A stretch of 64,000 nt of DNA from Sepiola atlantica (GCA_963556195.1 OY744516.1:35396778-35460777), one strand, 5' to 3'. Shown: positions 46,001 through 58,249, numbered from the stretch's first letter. Translations and numbers: made by a program. The notes: generated by a model from the letters alone, not told the origin.

Positions 46001-47950
46001 CTCGGAACCACACGGCTAAACCAACTATCTACATCGCCTTACAACCATTAAAATACCGTAAAACTGAATGTACTCAACATTAACATAACACAATTTAACA
46101 TTACTCTAAAACAACAATTTATAAAAAATAATGGTGCTGGTGTCTTTGTGTAGTCTCCAATTTCTGGCCTCACTCACACGCCCCTATTCTGAATTCATGG
46201 CCAACGTTCATAAACAAAGTTTTAAGGGTAAGTTAGACAGTTTATTCAAATTATTTTATGGTTTTCAGTTATCAAGTAGAAATTCCATTTTTAATTGATA
46301 TTTAATTTTAAGTTAAAAAATTATTCCAGCAAATTGTAATAAATTTAAATCATAACATTTTTCAATTGAACTTTTTCACATGTCATCAATAATAAAGGTC
46401 ACATAAAAGTCACAAAATCTTTTTCAGGAAAAATGTTATTATTAAATATTATGTGGCCATCTTTATTTTATTTGTGTGTGTCGCAAAAGACAGCTTTGAA
46501 CAAAATCAAATTTTGAAATTGAAAAAAATTTTAAACAATTTCAGCGCATTATACGTTTACAGGTCGGTAGATAATTAAATTCTACTGCGTTAGGTATAAG
46601 TTATTTTTAACGATTTCTCGACTGTTAAATATTCTGCACTGTTACCAATTAATCATATTAAAATTGCCATGTATTATAAAATAAAGTTACTTATTATCAC
46701 AACAGTAATTAAGATCATTGAGTAAAACTGAAAATTACAACTAAAACAAAAACAAAATGACAACCAAAAGAAAAAAATCAGTAACAATATAAACAAGACC
46801 AAGCCATGTTTTTCAACATGGCTGTGTCTGATTTATATTGTTATTGATGCATTCGGATCGAATATTAAAAAAAATTATCAGGGTCTCTCAAATAGCGATA
46901 GTATGTTTTTTTAATTTATAATACGCATATTTTTGTCAAAAAAACATTAAATATAATTAGGTATCCCAAACTGAATTGTTTTTTTAATATACACAAAAAA
47001 CTTTGCAGCATGCATATACCAGATTTATCTTGGAGTTATGATCATTCAAAGTTAGTCGGACATTGTGTTTTGTGTGATACTGAATACAAGGCCAACTTAA
47101 GCGATGTATAATCGAAGTGAAAACTCTTTATAAATATACCATAGTTCATTAAAAGAAAAATGATATCGATGGAATTTATAATTCTTAAACATACCCAGTC
47201 TTAAACATTTGTGAAAATCACATGCCATCACAAAAATTGTGTGGAAACCATACAAAAGAGTGTTATAAATGTGAAATGTTGAAAACACCTCCATGCACCA
47301 ATGTTATAGATCCAGAAATGCTGAAAAGCCTGACACAAAATGTTATAACTGAAAATTCAAAAAGCTTACAACATCAATGCTATATACTGACACCAGTGAT
47401 ATCTTCCCTACCCATCTCGCAAAACGTGCCTCATATCCTTCGTGTTTTATCCAGGGCTGGGGAGTTACATGTTAAGACTCACTCTTAGTGAATATGACTT
47501 TTACTTTTTTAATAAAACGGTCAAAGGGTGACAAGCAAATAATTCTTGCGAGAGAAAGCAAGACACATCCAGAATCTCAATTTACAAACATATTAATAAT
47601 ACACTTGCAAGAACAACGAAAGGCGATATTATTTAAACATAACAAGCGTTTATTATTTCAATGAACAAATGAAAAGTTCTCCGCTCTCGGGGAGTTCTTA
47701 ATAGAGGGGCTGGATTCGATAAGACCGAGATGGTTGATCAAATAGGATATTATCTCTAAGACAAAATTCAAAAATATGAAAGTTCAGAGTTTTGGACGAA
47801 TTAAATATGAATTTCTTTTTTTTTCTTTAGACACATACTTTTGACAATGTTTTTGTGTTAGTTTACACGTTGAAGGAGTAAAGAGAGCTTCTAGCGACCT
47901 TTCGATTTCTGAATGGCAATCGTTAGTTGACGGCTGTAGGAAAGATATTT
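46000..47950. other. Sequence without recognised genes
   Basis: AT-rich sequence with a short perfect hairpin at about 46803-46822 (AGCCATGTTTTTCAACATGGCT). The small frame at 47222-47488 has no supporting motif. Nothing else could be supported. Confidence 0.4.
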
Positions 47951-48032
47951 TCAAAGAATTTTAGATTCAGTTGTCCGTCTTCCGCGAACTTATTTTGAGT
48001 GCAGTGAAATATATGTAATCTCGTATTCGAAA

Positions 48033-48101
48033 ATGCTGACCTCATCAGTTGTGTTATTTATCATCACATTGTTGGACTTGATTTTTCTTTTGTTAACAGC
48101 G
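48033..48101 (+). CDS. Candidate small gene, exon 1 (signal- or membrane-anchor-like)
   Basis: ATG at 48033 opens 23 codons, MLTSSVVLFIITLLDLIFLL then LTA, and runs exactly to a consensus donor GCG|GTAAGT in phase 0. Residues 4-22 are hydrophobic, like a signal peptide or membrane anchor. The next acceptor (TATTATTTCAG) is 76 bp downstream and continues the frame at 48178. I recognise no homologue. Composition is less AT-rich than the flanks, and CCAAT-like motifs lie downstream (around 48325-48435). It could be chance; an intron this short is near the lower limit. Confidence 0.35.
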
Positions 48102-48177
48102 GTAAGTTTGTCGCTGTAAGTTTTAGGTCGATAAATTTTGAATCCAACTTTTTGTGTACGTGGATATATTATTTCAG

Positions 48178-48396
48178 ACTTGTCTGCTTTGTGAGAAGCA
48201 AATCTTGGGACGTCGTATCCTATCGGCTGTCTTAATCTCTCTCCTCGCTTTTCTTGCTGGGATCTCCCTCGCTCTTCGGTCTAGGGCCTTCTCCTCGCAT
48301 AGCAACAAGCTTTTCTCGAATTTGATTGGTTGCTATTCACCCCCCCCCCCCACTCCCCGTAAACTGCATGGACTGACTTTACAGCTCTTGGCCTAG
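48178..48396 (+). CDS. Candidate small gene, exon 2
   Basis: Entered in phase 0 it reads TCLLCEKQILGRRILSAVLI then SLLAFLAGISLALRSRAF, ending ...GLTLQLLA and TGA/TAG-class stop at 48396; 72 residues, 95 in total with exon 1. It shows a CxxC pair (TCLLC), a basic GRR and a second hydrophobic segment at about residues 36-53, so a two-span small membrane protein is possible. The tail passes through a C homopolymer that encodes a short proline run, which is a frame-fragile point. No family is recognised and no function is assigned. Confidence 0.33.
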   Translation, partial: TCLLCEKQILGRRILSAVLISLLAFLAGISLALRSRAFSSHSNKLFSNLIGCYSPPPPTPRKLHGLTLQLLA

Positions 48397-48499
48397 CAAT
48401 AGGGTTTTCTTTTTTGTGATTGGCTGACCAATCATTTCCTTCCTCTGCCTCTCACTTGTCTGGAATACATCCGTCTTCAATTTCTAATGTGTGTACATT

Positions 48500-50100
48500 C
48501 TGGTGAATTGCACATTATTTTTTTATTGTAAAGGAACATGTGCCAACAAGTCCCCTATTTTTCTTTTCTTGCTTCATGGGGAAAAATATGTGGATATAAC
48601 AAGAGCAACTTTGGCTGTTCATATGAGTTTTATTTTAGCAGTTAACACGTTGAAACTTTAGAAACTTATGACATCATACAGATTAAGCTAAAAAAATATT
48701 TTCATTAGTACATCGATGTAATGTCACAGGCTCAGCACGTGAGGCTGAAACAAAAGAATGAACGAAGACAAAGAGATATGCGTATGATTTCAATTGGCGC
48801 CAGAGTTTAACTGCTTAGTTTTCACCGGGCCTTGTTTATTATTTCCGTTGTCTCAAAAGCGCATGCTCGATAGTCTCTTAATTACCGCTATGTAAAGGGA
48901 GGCAACTCTGACTGCTAAACACTAAAATCCATAAAAACTTTTATTTCTAACATGTAAACACGGCCCGAAGCCCAATTTGGCAGTTGGGCAAAAAAATGGG
49001 TCAAATGTACACTTTACCAAACTTTTTGTAAAAAGCGACACATTAAAGATACAAGCCTAAAACTTTTATACTTGACTAATATTTGAATGCGGAATAAAAA
49101 AAAAAGTCGATTTCTTTCTAATATCGGAAGATTTTGTGGAGTGATCAAACTTTTGTTGTTTTACAATAAAAAGGGATTGACATCAAAACCTTGAAATTTG
49201 TTATATAAAAGAAATCATTAGCTATTTTTTAAACAAAAGCTTATGATAAAGCTTTAAATTAGATTTTTAAATAATTTTATTTTAATGCTAAATTCTAAAT
49301 GTGTAAAAATAAAATATATTTATTGAATAATATAATGGAAGATTTTACTGGCAGTTTCACTCATCTTGTGTTGGTTAGACGCTTTTGTGATATAAGGGAT
49401 ATGTCATATTCTTCCATCAATTGGTAGAAGATATCCAGAAGATTCTTTATGACGTCATCCCTTATGACGTCATCCATTAAAATAGATCATAGACGACCCG
49501 TGACCCGAATATAGAACAAGAATCTCATTTAATGAAATATTTTTCAAAATAAAAGTCAGTCAAAATTCTTTTAAACATAGAAAGTTAGCACAAAATTGTA
49601 AATATTTATTCAGAAAGAAAGTGAGAGGACAAAGAGCAAAAAAAACAGGAGAATTTCCTGCGTATGTGACTACAAACCTTCACTTAAAAATGAAAAAGTT
49701 GTTTTCCTTTATTTTATCGTAAATCTATTGTCATACTTAATCTTTAAGAATCAAAAACATAAATTTCAATGTTAATATATGTTTAAATTTAATTTTTTTT
49801 TAAATGTTGTTTTTCAGTTTGAGATTCACCAAAATGAAAAAATTGTTTACCTAAATTTAAATGACAATAAAAATAAAGAAGTTGTTGATTTCCTAATTAA
49901 AAAAAAGAGTTTTCCTAATTTAATTACAAACAATATCAAAGATGTTTCTTTTCAAAAATAAAAATGGCTTTTTAGTCAGGTTTTGTGAAAAAATAAAATA
50001 GGGTTATCTCCTTCAGATTCCTGTGCGATTTATCTGGACTTCATCGCAAATTTCAGGCTTAAAATATAAGTAAACAAAAAGAAGCTTACCCTAATTCGAC
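48500..50100. other. Sequence without recognised genes
   Basis: Apart from the CRE pair no feature was recognised; the frame at 49779-49961 is Asn/Lys-rich AT-biased sequence. Confidence 0.4.
49450..49472. promoter_or_regulatory. Two tandem CRE palindromes
   Basis: TGACGTCA occurs at 49450-49457 and again at 49465-49472 within a short direct repeat (TTATGACGTCATCC). The sequence is the canonical CREB/ATF site; no promoter is identified nearby, so function is unproven. Confidence 0.4.
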
Positions 50101-50139
50101 TGGCAACCATCTCTGGACTTAGGCTTACGCAACCCCCAT

Positions 50140-50640
50140 TTTAAATTTTTGGGGTGATTGTGCAGTATAGTTGAGAAAAAAAATGGTGAAAAAAACAAAC
50201 AAACAAATAAACAAATAACTGTTACCAAATGCAAGAAAAGTTATTTTCAATTTTTGGGGCGATTGTGCAGTATAGTTGAGAAAAAAAAGTGGCGAAAAAC
50301 AAATAAAACAAATAGACAACAAATAACTGTTACCAAATGCAAGAAAACTTATTTTTTTACTTACCTGTATAATTTTCACGTGTGTTTACTGATTGTAAAG
50401 TGTATTATCTATGCATTTGTTATAGTTACTTTTACTTCCCCAAGTCAGCGTGGTTTTTGCCATGACCGTCAATTTTGCCAGGACTTGGTCGCGAATTTCA
50501 GGCTTAAAAGATAGTTTAAAAAAGGTGACTATGCAGTATAGTTAAAACAAAAAAGTGGTGATAAACAAAAAATATTCAACAAGTAACTGTTACCAAAGGA
50601 AATAAAAGTTACTTTTTTGCCTACCTGCGTGTTTTAAAGT
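50140..50640. repeat. Direct repeat related to the F4 foldback family
   Basis: TTTTGGGGTGATTGTGCAGT then ATAGTTGAGAAAAAAAA occurs at about 50148 and 50256, with a third relative near 50528. Each is followed by AACAAATAACTGTTACCAAA and GCAAGAAAA. The same block forms the arms of the foldbacks at 55975 and 58250. Confidence 0.65.
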
Positions 50641-50764
50641 CTTTGAAAGCATTTTTATTTCAATTAAAAAGTTCATTCAAATAACAGTATGTTAGACGCC
50701 ACTTATTAGACGGTAGTTGTTGAGTTTGTTTAACTTATTGGACGGCAATTTTAATTTGAAAAAT

Positions 50765-51207
50765 GGATGCTTGTACATAAAAATGTACATGTGAAATATG
50801 GCAGTTCCAAATAAATTAACACGAGAACTCTTTCATATACTTATGTATACGGCAAAAATAGGTATCTACACGAAAAATTAAGGAAAATTATCGAGTAGAA
50901 TTTTAATTAAAAATATAAATCAGTTTTATCGTATTTTTTCGATTCTCCATTGATAAGGGCGCAAATACATATAAAAAAAGGGAAGATAAGTCAATCTGTC
51001 ATTTCACCAAGTTATAATCAATGGAGAATAGAAAAAAAATATGATAAAACTTTTATATATTTTTAATTAAAATTCTACTCGATAATTTTCCCTAATTTTT
51101 AGTGTAGATCCCTACTTTTGCCTGCTACTTCAGTATATCAAGGAGTTTTCCTGTTAATTTATGTGAAACTGCCATATTTCACCCGTACATTCTTATGTAC
51201 AAGCACC
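50765..51207. mobile_element. 443-bp foldback MITE, copy 2
   Basis: Same family and length as 43391-43833: arms GGATGCTTGTACAT... and ...ATGTACAAGCACC, inner AAAATTATCGAGTAGAATTT. It differs in the outer arm and loop. Confidence 0.8.
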
Positions 51208-51234
51208 AAAAACTGAATACCAATACAAGAAAAA

Positions 51235-52684
51235 GGTAACCCGGGATGAAGTGGGCCACCGGGGTGAAGTGAGCCACGAACGCTTATCTCTACTTTCTCC
51301 TAGAGTTTAATGCTTCCATTATGGATTGCATCCGGCATTGTCTTTATGATATGGCCATTGAAACTCTATCATTCTTTCTGCCCTGCATTTTGGTGAAGAA
51401 GGAAGTGTGAATGTCAACGTATGCACTTTTTTGCGATCTAATCAAACCTTTTGACGATTTCTATTTAGATCACTCGAAAACTTTAGTGTATGATAGCCTT
51501 CAAGTGAGAAGGCCATAGAAGAAGAATTGCAAAGCCTTTTAACAATTTTTGATGGGAAGTAAGATTTTTCTTAGAATTAAGTGACCGGGGTGAAGTGGGC
51601 CACCCTGCATTTTTACATAATATTTATCGAATCTAGCAGGAGAGGGGTATGCAACTTCAAAACTGCACAGTGATTGCGATTCCCAACCAAAATTCTGCAT
51701 TGCAGAGTTTTGGTTGTTGTTTAAGAATATTGTTGGGATTAAAATAATCCTGTAAATAAAGTTCAATTCTCGCACGTGAGAATGGGGTAACAATGTGCAG
51801 ATAAATCATCAAAAGAGAGATATAGGACGAAAGTCTGAGAGAAGGAACACAAAACACCAGAATGTAGTTTCACAGCAATTTTACTAAGAAAGAGAAAGTT
51901 GCAGTCATAGAATATTTACAGAGTTTTCAAAGTTCAGTTAGGCATAGTGAATTTGAGAGGGGGGGGGGGTACGAAAACGTGGTTCGCGAGAACTTATCTG
52001 TATAGAGTTCGGGTAACTGCGGAAGGTCATTCTCTGTGACTGCCATCGTGGGCTGTTGTCACTAAGGATGCCAGCCGATGTATTGCTGACTTAAGCGGAG
52101 TCGTCAAAAAGAGAGCGGGAAGCCGTGTGCAAGGGTTTTTAAGGGCTGGCTCACGTGACACCTAAGAGAATAGGGGTTGCAATGCCTGACAGCCAATCTG
52201 TGAGGGGGGGCTCAAATAAATTCCAACAATATTCCAAATGTGACTGTCTAGACATTGTATTAGTTCATTTTATGATATGAGTTGGTTGATGTATGATGAG
52301 TATGGGTGCCCTGGGTGTTATAGCGATACTGATCTTTAACGTGACTTTTATTGTAAATAAATGTATGCAAGAGTAAAGAAACTTCATTTAATCTTCATGT
52401 GGTGATGAAAAAATTTTTAATGCTCTTTTTTACGATGGTTTTTAAACTCTTAATATAGGTGGCCCTATTCACCCCGGTAATTTTTTTTTTTTTCAAGATA
52501 CGTAAAGTACCTCATAAAACTTGGTACATTTTAAAACTATAGGGAACATTACCCTGCATTATCTTCATTCGACTGAATGCTGAGACCCCATTTGCACCTT
52601 CATGCATGCAGTTTTGGGGGAAGTTATCAAATTTCACAGAAGGAAAATGCTAAAATGTGGCCCATTTCACCCCGGTTTACCCTA
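51235..52684. mobile_element. TIR element with GGGGTGAAGTGGGCCAC ends
   Basis: The left end GGTAACCCGGGATGAAGTGG and right end CATTTCACCCCGGTTTACC are inverted. Extra internal copies occur at 51256, 51585 and 52460. No transposase frame. It is interrupted by the LTR-like segment 51731-52228. Confidence 0.6.
51731..52228. mobile_element. Candidate solo LTR
   Basis: A 498-bp segment beginning TGTTGGGATT and ending AATTCCAACA, flanked by ATAT on both sides (4 bp). It interrupts the GGGGTGAA element. TG...CA ends, length and short duplication fit a Ty3/gypsy-type solo LTR; orientation is not clear. Confidence 0.5.
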
Positions 52685-52867
52685 CTATGCCTGAACATTT
52701 GAACAATGTTATTCGTAAATGTAGAAGAATTCTTGAACAATGAAACAATTTTCATGGCAAACCAGAAGAATCCCCGACTCAAAGTACGCAGCAAACGGTG
52801 TCTGGTCATATTCAGTTCCTGATATTAAAGACTTCCTGTTTTGGGGTCACTTTCTCTTGTGGCTTGC

Positions 52868-53096
52868 CAAATTTTGTACTTATTAAATTATTTATTAAAT
52901 TGTTAAGTGAAAGTACAGAATAGTTAACAAAGCTCGGCCTTCCTCATGTAAGAATGGCTTTCTAAATAATCTTCTGCAGTTTGCGGACAGTACTTAAATA
53001 TTAACATTATTTAGAAAACCATTCTTCGTGTGGGGAAGGGGACTTTGTTAACTATTCTGTACTTTCACCTAACAATTTAATAAATAAATAAATTTG
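52868..53096. repeat. Foldback element (~230 bp)
   Basis: Arms AGTACAGAATAGTTAACAAA... and ...TTTGTTAACTATTCTGTACT with an extended AATTTAATAAATAAATAAAT outer part; ~40-bp loop. Confidence 0.82.
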
Positions 53097-53099
53097 GGA

Positions 53100-54100
53100 A
53101 ACTGAAACTCTCACCGGAAGTTATATTACTAGGTACGTGCAAAATCAATGGCCGATTCCCAAAATGTAAAAACATTTTGACCCCCCCCCTTCACTTAAAA
53201 ATTTACTAAAATCTAGGAATATAATGAAACCATTATTTTTTTTTAAATCTTAGTGAAAATGTATTATTATTTTTTAAACAAAACACCTTTACTAAAGTTA
53301 AATTTTTATATATTAATAAAAAAAATGCATTAACTTTTTTTTGTTTTTTATGAAAATAAAGCAGTGTAGATGTTAACAATTAAAAAAATAAATTTTTAAT
53401 ATTTTTTATATATTACAAAAAAGGCCCCTAAATACTGTGTTAACAAAATCACTATAACTCGAAGAAAAATTAATTTTTTGAATTAGCGATATTATTATTG
53501 AATGAAGCATTGTTTAATCAATATTTTCAGCAAAAAATAATATAATTGCAAAAAATATTTCATGTGATTTTAATAATTAGAGTTTCTGGGAAAATAAAAA
53601 ATGTGACATAATTATATTTCCCTTTCATACATAAACGTGGTATCATCAGCGCAAGAAATTTTTTTTATAATCTTGAAAATAAACCAAAAATTGACTAATT
53701 TGAGACCCAGGAACATAACGAAAAAAAGAATTTAAAAAATTGGATAATTTCTACTAAGGATGAACTTGGATTAGTATGGTGGCCCTGTTCTGTAATAAAC
53801 AGGTGGGATTAACCCTCCACACCACTCACTTTTACATCGCCTTCAAAATTTTATTTTTAGAGATTCAACAATTTCGTTAATTTCACAATTCATCGTCAAT
53901 TATTTGGACAGATTTGTATTTGTTTTGTCTTATTTTCATTTATAAATATTTAAAAAGTTAAAAACAATTATTTATTAATAAATAAATAGAATTCAAACAT
54001 GACATTTTCTTTCAAAATTGAATTTATTTAATTAGTAAATAATTGTTTTAACTTTTTTTTCAATGAATAAATTGTCAGTGTAATCATTGACTTTAATTTA
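53100..54100. other. Very AT-rich sequence without recognised genes
   Basis: Poly-A/T rich; a short C-run at 53180. No feature supported. Confidence 0.4.
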
Positions 54101-54106
54101 CTTTGA

Positions 54107-55631
54107 TAAAAAGGCATAAGGGGCGGCCGACTGGCTAGTGGGCCGTGCACAAAACCAGTTTGGCCTTTTTATGGCTAAATGTCACGAATTTGTTGTGTTT
54201 TGGCCATCAAAAATTCCGTTTGGCCTTTTTAGTGTGAATATTCTGAAGTTCACTTATGCGAGCCCAGGCGTATCGCAAAATTGAAAACAAACTAATACTT
54301 TCGTATTTTTGTGGTCGTTAGCAAAATCCGAATTTGGTGGTAACAAAAGGGGTTAAAAACACAGCTTAAAAGAAAACATGGCAAGGGCAAAAGATAAAAT
54401 AAGAGGTTCGGTTGTGTTAAAATAGAGTTTTATTAACATTAAAATGGGGCTGGCTGCTTTTAATTCCCAAAGCTAGGTTAACTATGCTAACCTTGGTAAC
54501 CAAGATAAAAAAAACTTATGACCTGAAAGATCACATAGGGGTAAAGTTCGTTGGCACAACGAACTTGAAACAAATTAATTCCTTTTTTTTTTTCATATAA
54601 AAACATAATAAAGACTAAAGAAATCTTCTTATAAATTTAACAAAGGGGTCTCAAAGGGGCATAAAACAATAAAATAAAACTCAAAATATAGAGGACCGTA
54701 GCAGTTGGTTGGCGAATCGTCTCTGGTATAGTTTGGACTAGTTTTTTTCTTTTCTATTGAAATGTCCGTTTCAAATGTCCCACTTTATTTTTCTTTCGAC
54801 ACTTTTTATTCCAAGGATCTCCAAGTTCTTGAAATTACTTCTCAAATGAAATTCTCCTGAAATGTCCTTCCTCCAAAAGGCAGTATTTGGGAATTTTCTT
54901 TAAATTTAAAGACGCTTGTCTTTGCACAGCAAAAAAAACTTTTGTCATAAGGTTGATCCCTTCAAGGAAAAATATATTTCTTTAAAAATAGGGTCTCTCA
55001 GATACCCTGAATTTCTAAATAAAGCGTTCTTACTCTAAGAACGAGTAGAAAACATCCAAATATTTTACGTCCATTTTGATAACAGACAGAGTCCGTTGGA
55101 ACCGAACTGTTCTCTTCTGCTCCCAGGTCGGCACTGAATAAAAAGACCGGGAAAACAACTCGCAACCAGACCGAGGCTACACCGGAATTACGTCAACTCT
55201 AGACTTCATTACAACGATGATGCTGCTGAAAAAAAAGACCGGGAAAACAACTCGCAACCAGACGGCTAACCTTGACACACATTTGTACAGTGGCAACATG
55301 TTGACCTCCCCCACCCCTCATGCCCAAAATAGAAATAAATTTCTGAAAAAGTGACACGAGTATTTATAAAAGTTTTTTTGCGAGAAAACGGCACTTTTTC
55401 ATTTTTCTGTGTTTGTTCTTCATTTTTAGCGAAGTATTTGTGTTTGTTTTCAATTTTGCGATACGCCTGGGCTCGCATAAGTGAACTTCAGAATATTCAC
55501 ACCAAAAAGACCTAACGGAATTTTCGATGGCCAAAACACACCAAATTCGTGACATTTGACCATAAAAAGGCCAAACTGGTTTTGCACACGGCCCACTAGC
55601 CAGTCAGCCGGCCCTTATCATGCCTTTTTAC
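54107..55631. mobile_element. ~1.5-kb element with ~190-bp inverted termini
   Basis: The left terminus (AAAAAGGCATAAGGGGCGGC, GACTGGCTAGTGGGCCGTG, GCGAGCCCAGGCGTATCGC) is repeated inverted at 55430-55631. The interior has a duplicated AAAGACCGGGAAAACAACTC segment (55140 and 55230). No transposase; small frames across it are not convincing. Confidence 0.8.
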
Positions 55632-55974
55632 CTTTACTTTTTCACACTTAAAATTAAAAAATACACTTTATTTTTAAAAGAATTAATGTAATTTATCGTT
55701 ACGACACGTTAAGAATAAATCGAATAACTAAAGCTTTTAATCAATTATGTAAAAAAGATTGATAAAATTGACGCAGTTCGTAACGTAAAAATAATTTATA
55801 ATATTTTTAAAAAGTTTTATTTCAAATTCTAAGGAAAAACATTGGTAAACACTAATATGTTATTAAATGTATTTTTTTACTTGTTCATATAAGTGTTAAT
55901 CTTAGAAAAAATGTAAAAATTGTTCAAAAACTTTTTTCAGAAATAGTTATTTTTTGTTGAAAAAAATTTCTAAC

Positions 55975-56325
55975 AGAACGAAAAAGGGGTAAAAAACAAA
56001 AAACAAATAAATGTTACCAAAGGTAAAATAAGTTTCTCTTCTACATACCTGGATAAGTTTATTTGTGTTTTAACTTATTTTAAAGCGTTTTTAGTTCGAT
56101 TTAAAACTAGTGTCTAGACGCCATGCTAAAATTGAAAACACAAAATCGCCATCTTTAACCACGTGACATCTCGACACTAGTTTTAAATCGAACTAAAAAC
56201 GCTTTAAAATAAGTTAAAACACTAATAAACTTATCTAGGTATGTAGAAGAGTAACTTAGTTTGCCTTTGGTACCATTTATTTCTTGCATATATGTTTGGG
56301 GGGTTTTTCACCCCTTTTTTGTTAT
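55975..56325. mobile_element. F4 foldback element, copy 1
   Basis: Arms contain CTTATTTTAAAGCGTTTTTA then GTTCGATTTAAAACTAGTGT, repeated inverted after a ~55-bp loop. Outer parts carry TGTTACCAAAGG... and ...CCTTTGGTACCA. Confidence 0.85.
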
Positions 56326-56463
56326 GTTAGATGTTGTTATAAATGCCCAATTTTTTTATGGAATATGATTCACTATGGTTCAAAAAGTCCTCTCCTTAAA
56401 AGAATTTCAAATAATATTAAATTTTGATAGTGCTATGAGTATTTTTACGCTAAACGATATTTT

Positions 56464-57138
56464 GGTGGTAGGACAAAAGGGTGGTAGGACAAAAGCCCAC
56501 CGGTCATAAGCCCACCGGACAAAAGCCCACCAAAATAAGTCAACCCCGAACGTAAAAATAACGTAAAAATAAATTAATTATTAAAATTTTTTTTTAAATA
56601 TGTTGGGGAATCTTTTACGACGCTCAGCAGAGTAAAAACGCTAAAAAAGCAAATATACAACAAATAAAAGTAACTGTAGGCTGTAAAAGTTATTTTCAAA
56701 CTTGCCTGGGCTAAAAAGTTAGAATGGCTCGAAAATGGGGGATCATTTTATGTTAAAACTATATGCAAAACTGATCCCACAATTTCAATCTAAAATAATT
56801 GTTTTTTCTTTCCGCAAAAGATGAGTAATACATAATATTTTTAAAATGTATTTTTCGTTTTACCACCGGACTTTGGGTTAGTAGTAAAAAGGGTACGTGT
56901 TTTTTATGATGTAATCTGTAAAAAAAAAATGCAGTATATATAAAGTACCGGAAATACGTTTAAACATGAAATTAAAAAAATGTTGTCACGAAAAAAAATT
57001 GCAGACAGAGTTACATTGATAATTGTAAAAAAATTAAATATAAAAATACTTTTTTAATTTTTAAAAATTAATTTATTTTTACGTTGGTGAGCTTTTGTCC
57101 ATGTTTGACTTATTCTGGTGGGCTTTTGTCCGCACACC
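56464..57138. mobile_element. 675-bp TIR element (GGTG...GGACAAAAG)
   Basis: The ends GGTGGTAGGACAAAAG and CTTTTGTCCGCACACC are inverted. A perfect 8-bp duplication GATATTTT flanks them (56456-56463 and 57139-57146). Subterminal GGACAAAAGCCCACC copies repeat inside. Non-autonomous; hAT-like by duplication length. Confidence 0.82.
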
Positions 57139-57149
57139 GATATTTTAAC

Positions 57150-57415
57150 CAATTTGTCATTTCCAGCCAAAATAGCGGACAATGATTTGGCTGCATTTTA
57201 CAACCTCACAAACGAGGAAGTAAACCCAAATAAATTGTTTTGAACTAATTTTAAATTTGCCTTCAAATATTTTGAGGGAAATACAGTGGGAAAATTAGTC
57301 CGAAACAATTTAGTTGGGTTTACTTACTCGTTTGTGCGGTTTGAAAAAAATCAGAAAAATGCAACCGATTCATCGTCTGCCAATTTGGCTGGGAAACGAC
57401 AAATTTACCAATACA
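57150..57415. repeat. Imperfect foldback element
   Basis: Left arm TTTGTCATTTCCAGCCAAAA ... CAAACGAGGAAGTAAACCCA; the right arm is the diverged inverse (TGGGTTTACTTACTCGTTTG ... TTGGCTGGGAAACGACAAAT). Confidence 0.75.
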
Positions 57416-57558
57416 GCTAATAAATGTCATCATTCGGTAAAAAGTGTAATATTCAACAGAACGGTATATTAGCTATATTTTTGTTTACATTTCGATTTTT
57501 GAGTTCTACGATCTCGAGGTTTCACTTCGATTAACCTCTGGCACCATTTTTTGGAAAT

Positions 57559-57590
57559 GGCGGGTTTGTAAACCCGCCATTTTCAAGTGT
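57559..57590. repeat. Short perfect hairpin
   Basis: AAATGGCGGGTTT, GT loop, AAACCCGCCATTT: a near-perfect palindrome, GC-rich against AT-rich surroundings. Confidence 0.8.
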
Positions 57591-58249
57591 CATAGTGTAT
57601 AACATATAAATAAAACACAACAAAAAAATAGCCAGGTAGGTAGAAAAGTAACTTTTCTTGCTTGCGGTAACAGTTATTTGTTGACTATTTGTTTTTAAGA
57701 CTCTTTTTTTTTAAATAACAGGAAAACTATGGAAAAAATAAAAAATTACATTCAAAGAATTACAAGTAATTTAAGTCACTTATTTAACAGTTGCTAAATT
57801 GAACCAACTTTTCTTTCATGGAAGAAAAAATAGATTTGACTCAAGATGTTCTTTCGTTTTAAATCCATCAATGCAATAATTATAACCTTTTAAAGTCATC
57901 TAAGTATAGACGAGTATTAAATGCGAAATATTAACATTGTCAGTGAAATATTTATTTAAAAAAAAGAATTAATACCTGCAATTTCCACATAGAATGGTTT
58001 CTTCTTTAATTCAAGACTTGTTTTATCAGATAATTAAAAAAAAAGAAAAAAAAAAGAAATTTATTTTGAGAGATGAGGGAGGGGGATTCAGAGAGGGGGA
58101 GATATGCAGGCAAAAAAGAGGGAGGGGGATTCAGCGGGGGGAGGGGAATGAAGGGAGTAAGGAAAAGAGATCAATTTTCTAAGTTGAAAATAAATTTACA
58201 TAAAATTAAATAAAACCTATTTTTCATTTTGGCATTTATAACGAGAGCT

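Noticed and set aside
47222..47488. 88-residue frame with several cysteines
   Set aside because: No recognisable motif, splice signals or compositional change; length is not exceptional for 64 kb.
55266..55555. Minus-strand frames at the right end of the 1.5-kb TIR element
   Set aside because: They lie in the terminal inverted repeat and show no transposase motif.
58000..58182. Lys/Glu/Gly-rich plus frame
   Set aside because: Purine-rich low-complexity DNA (GAGGGGGA repeats).
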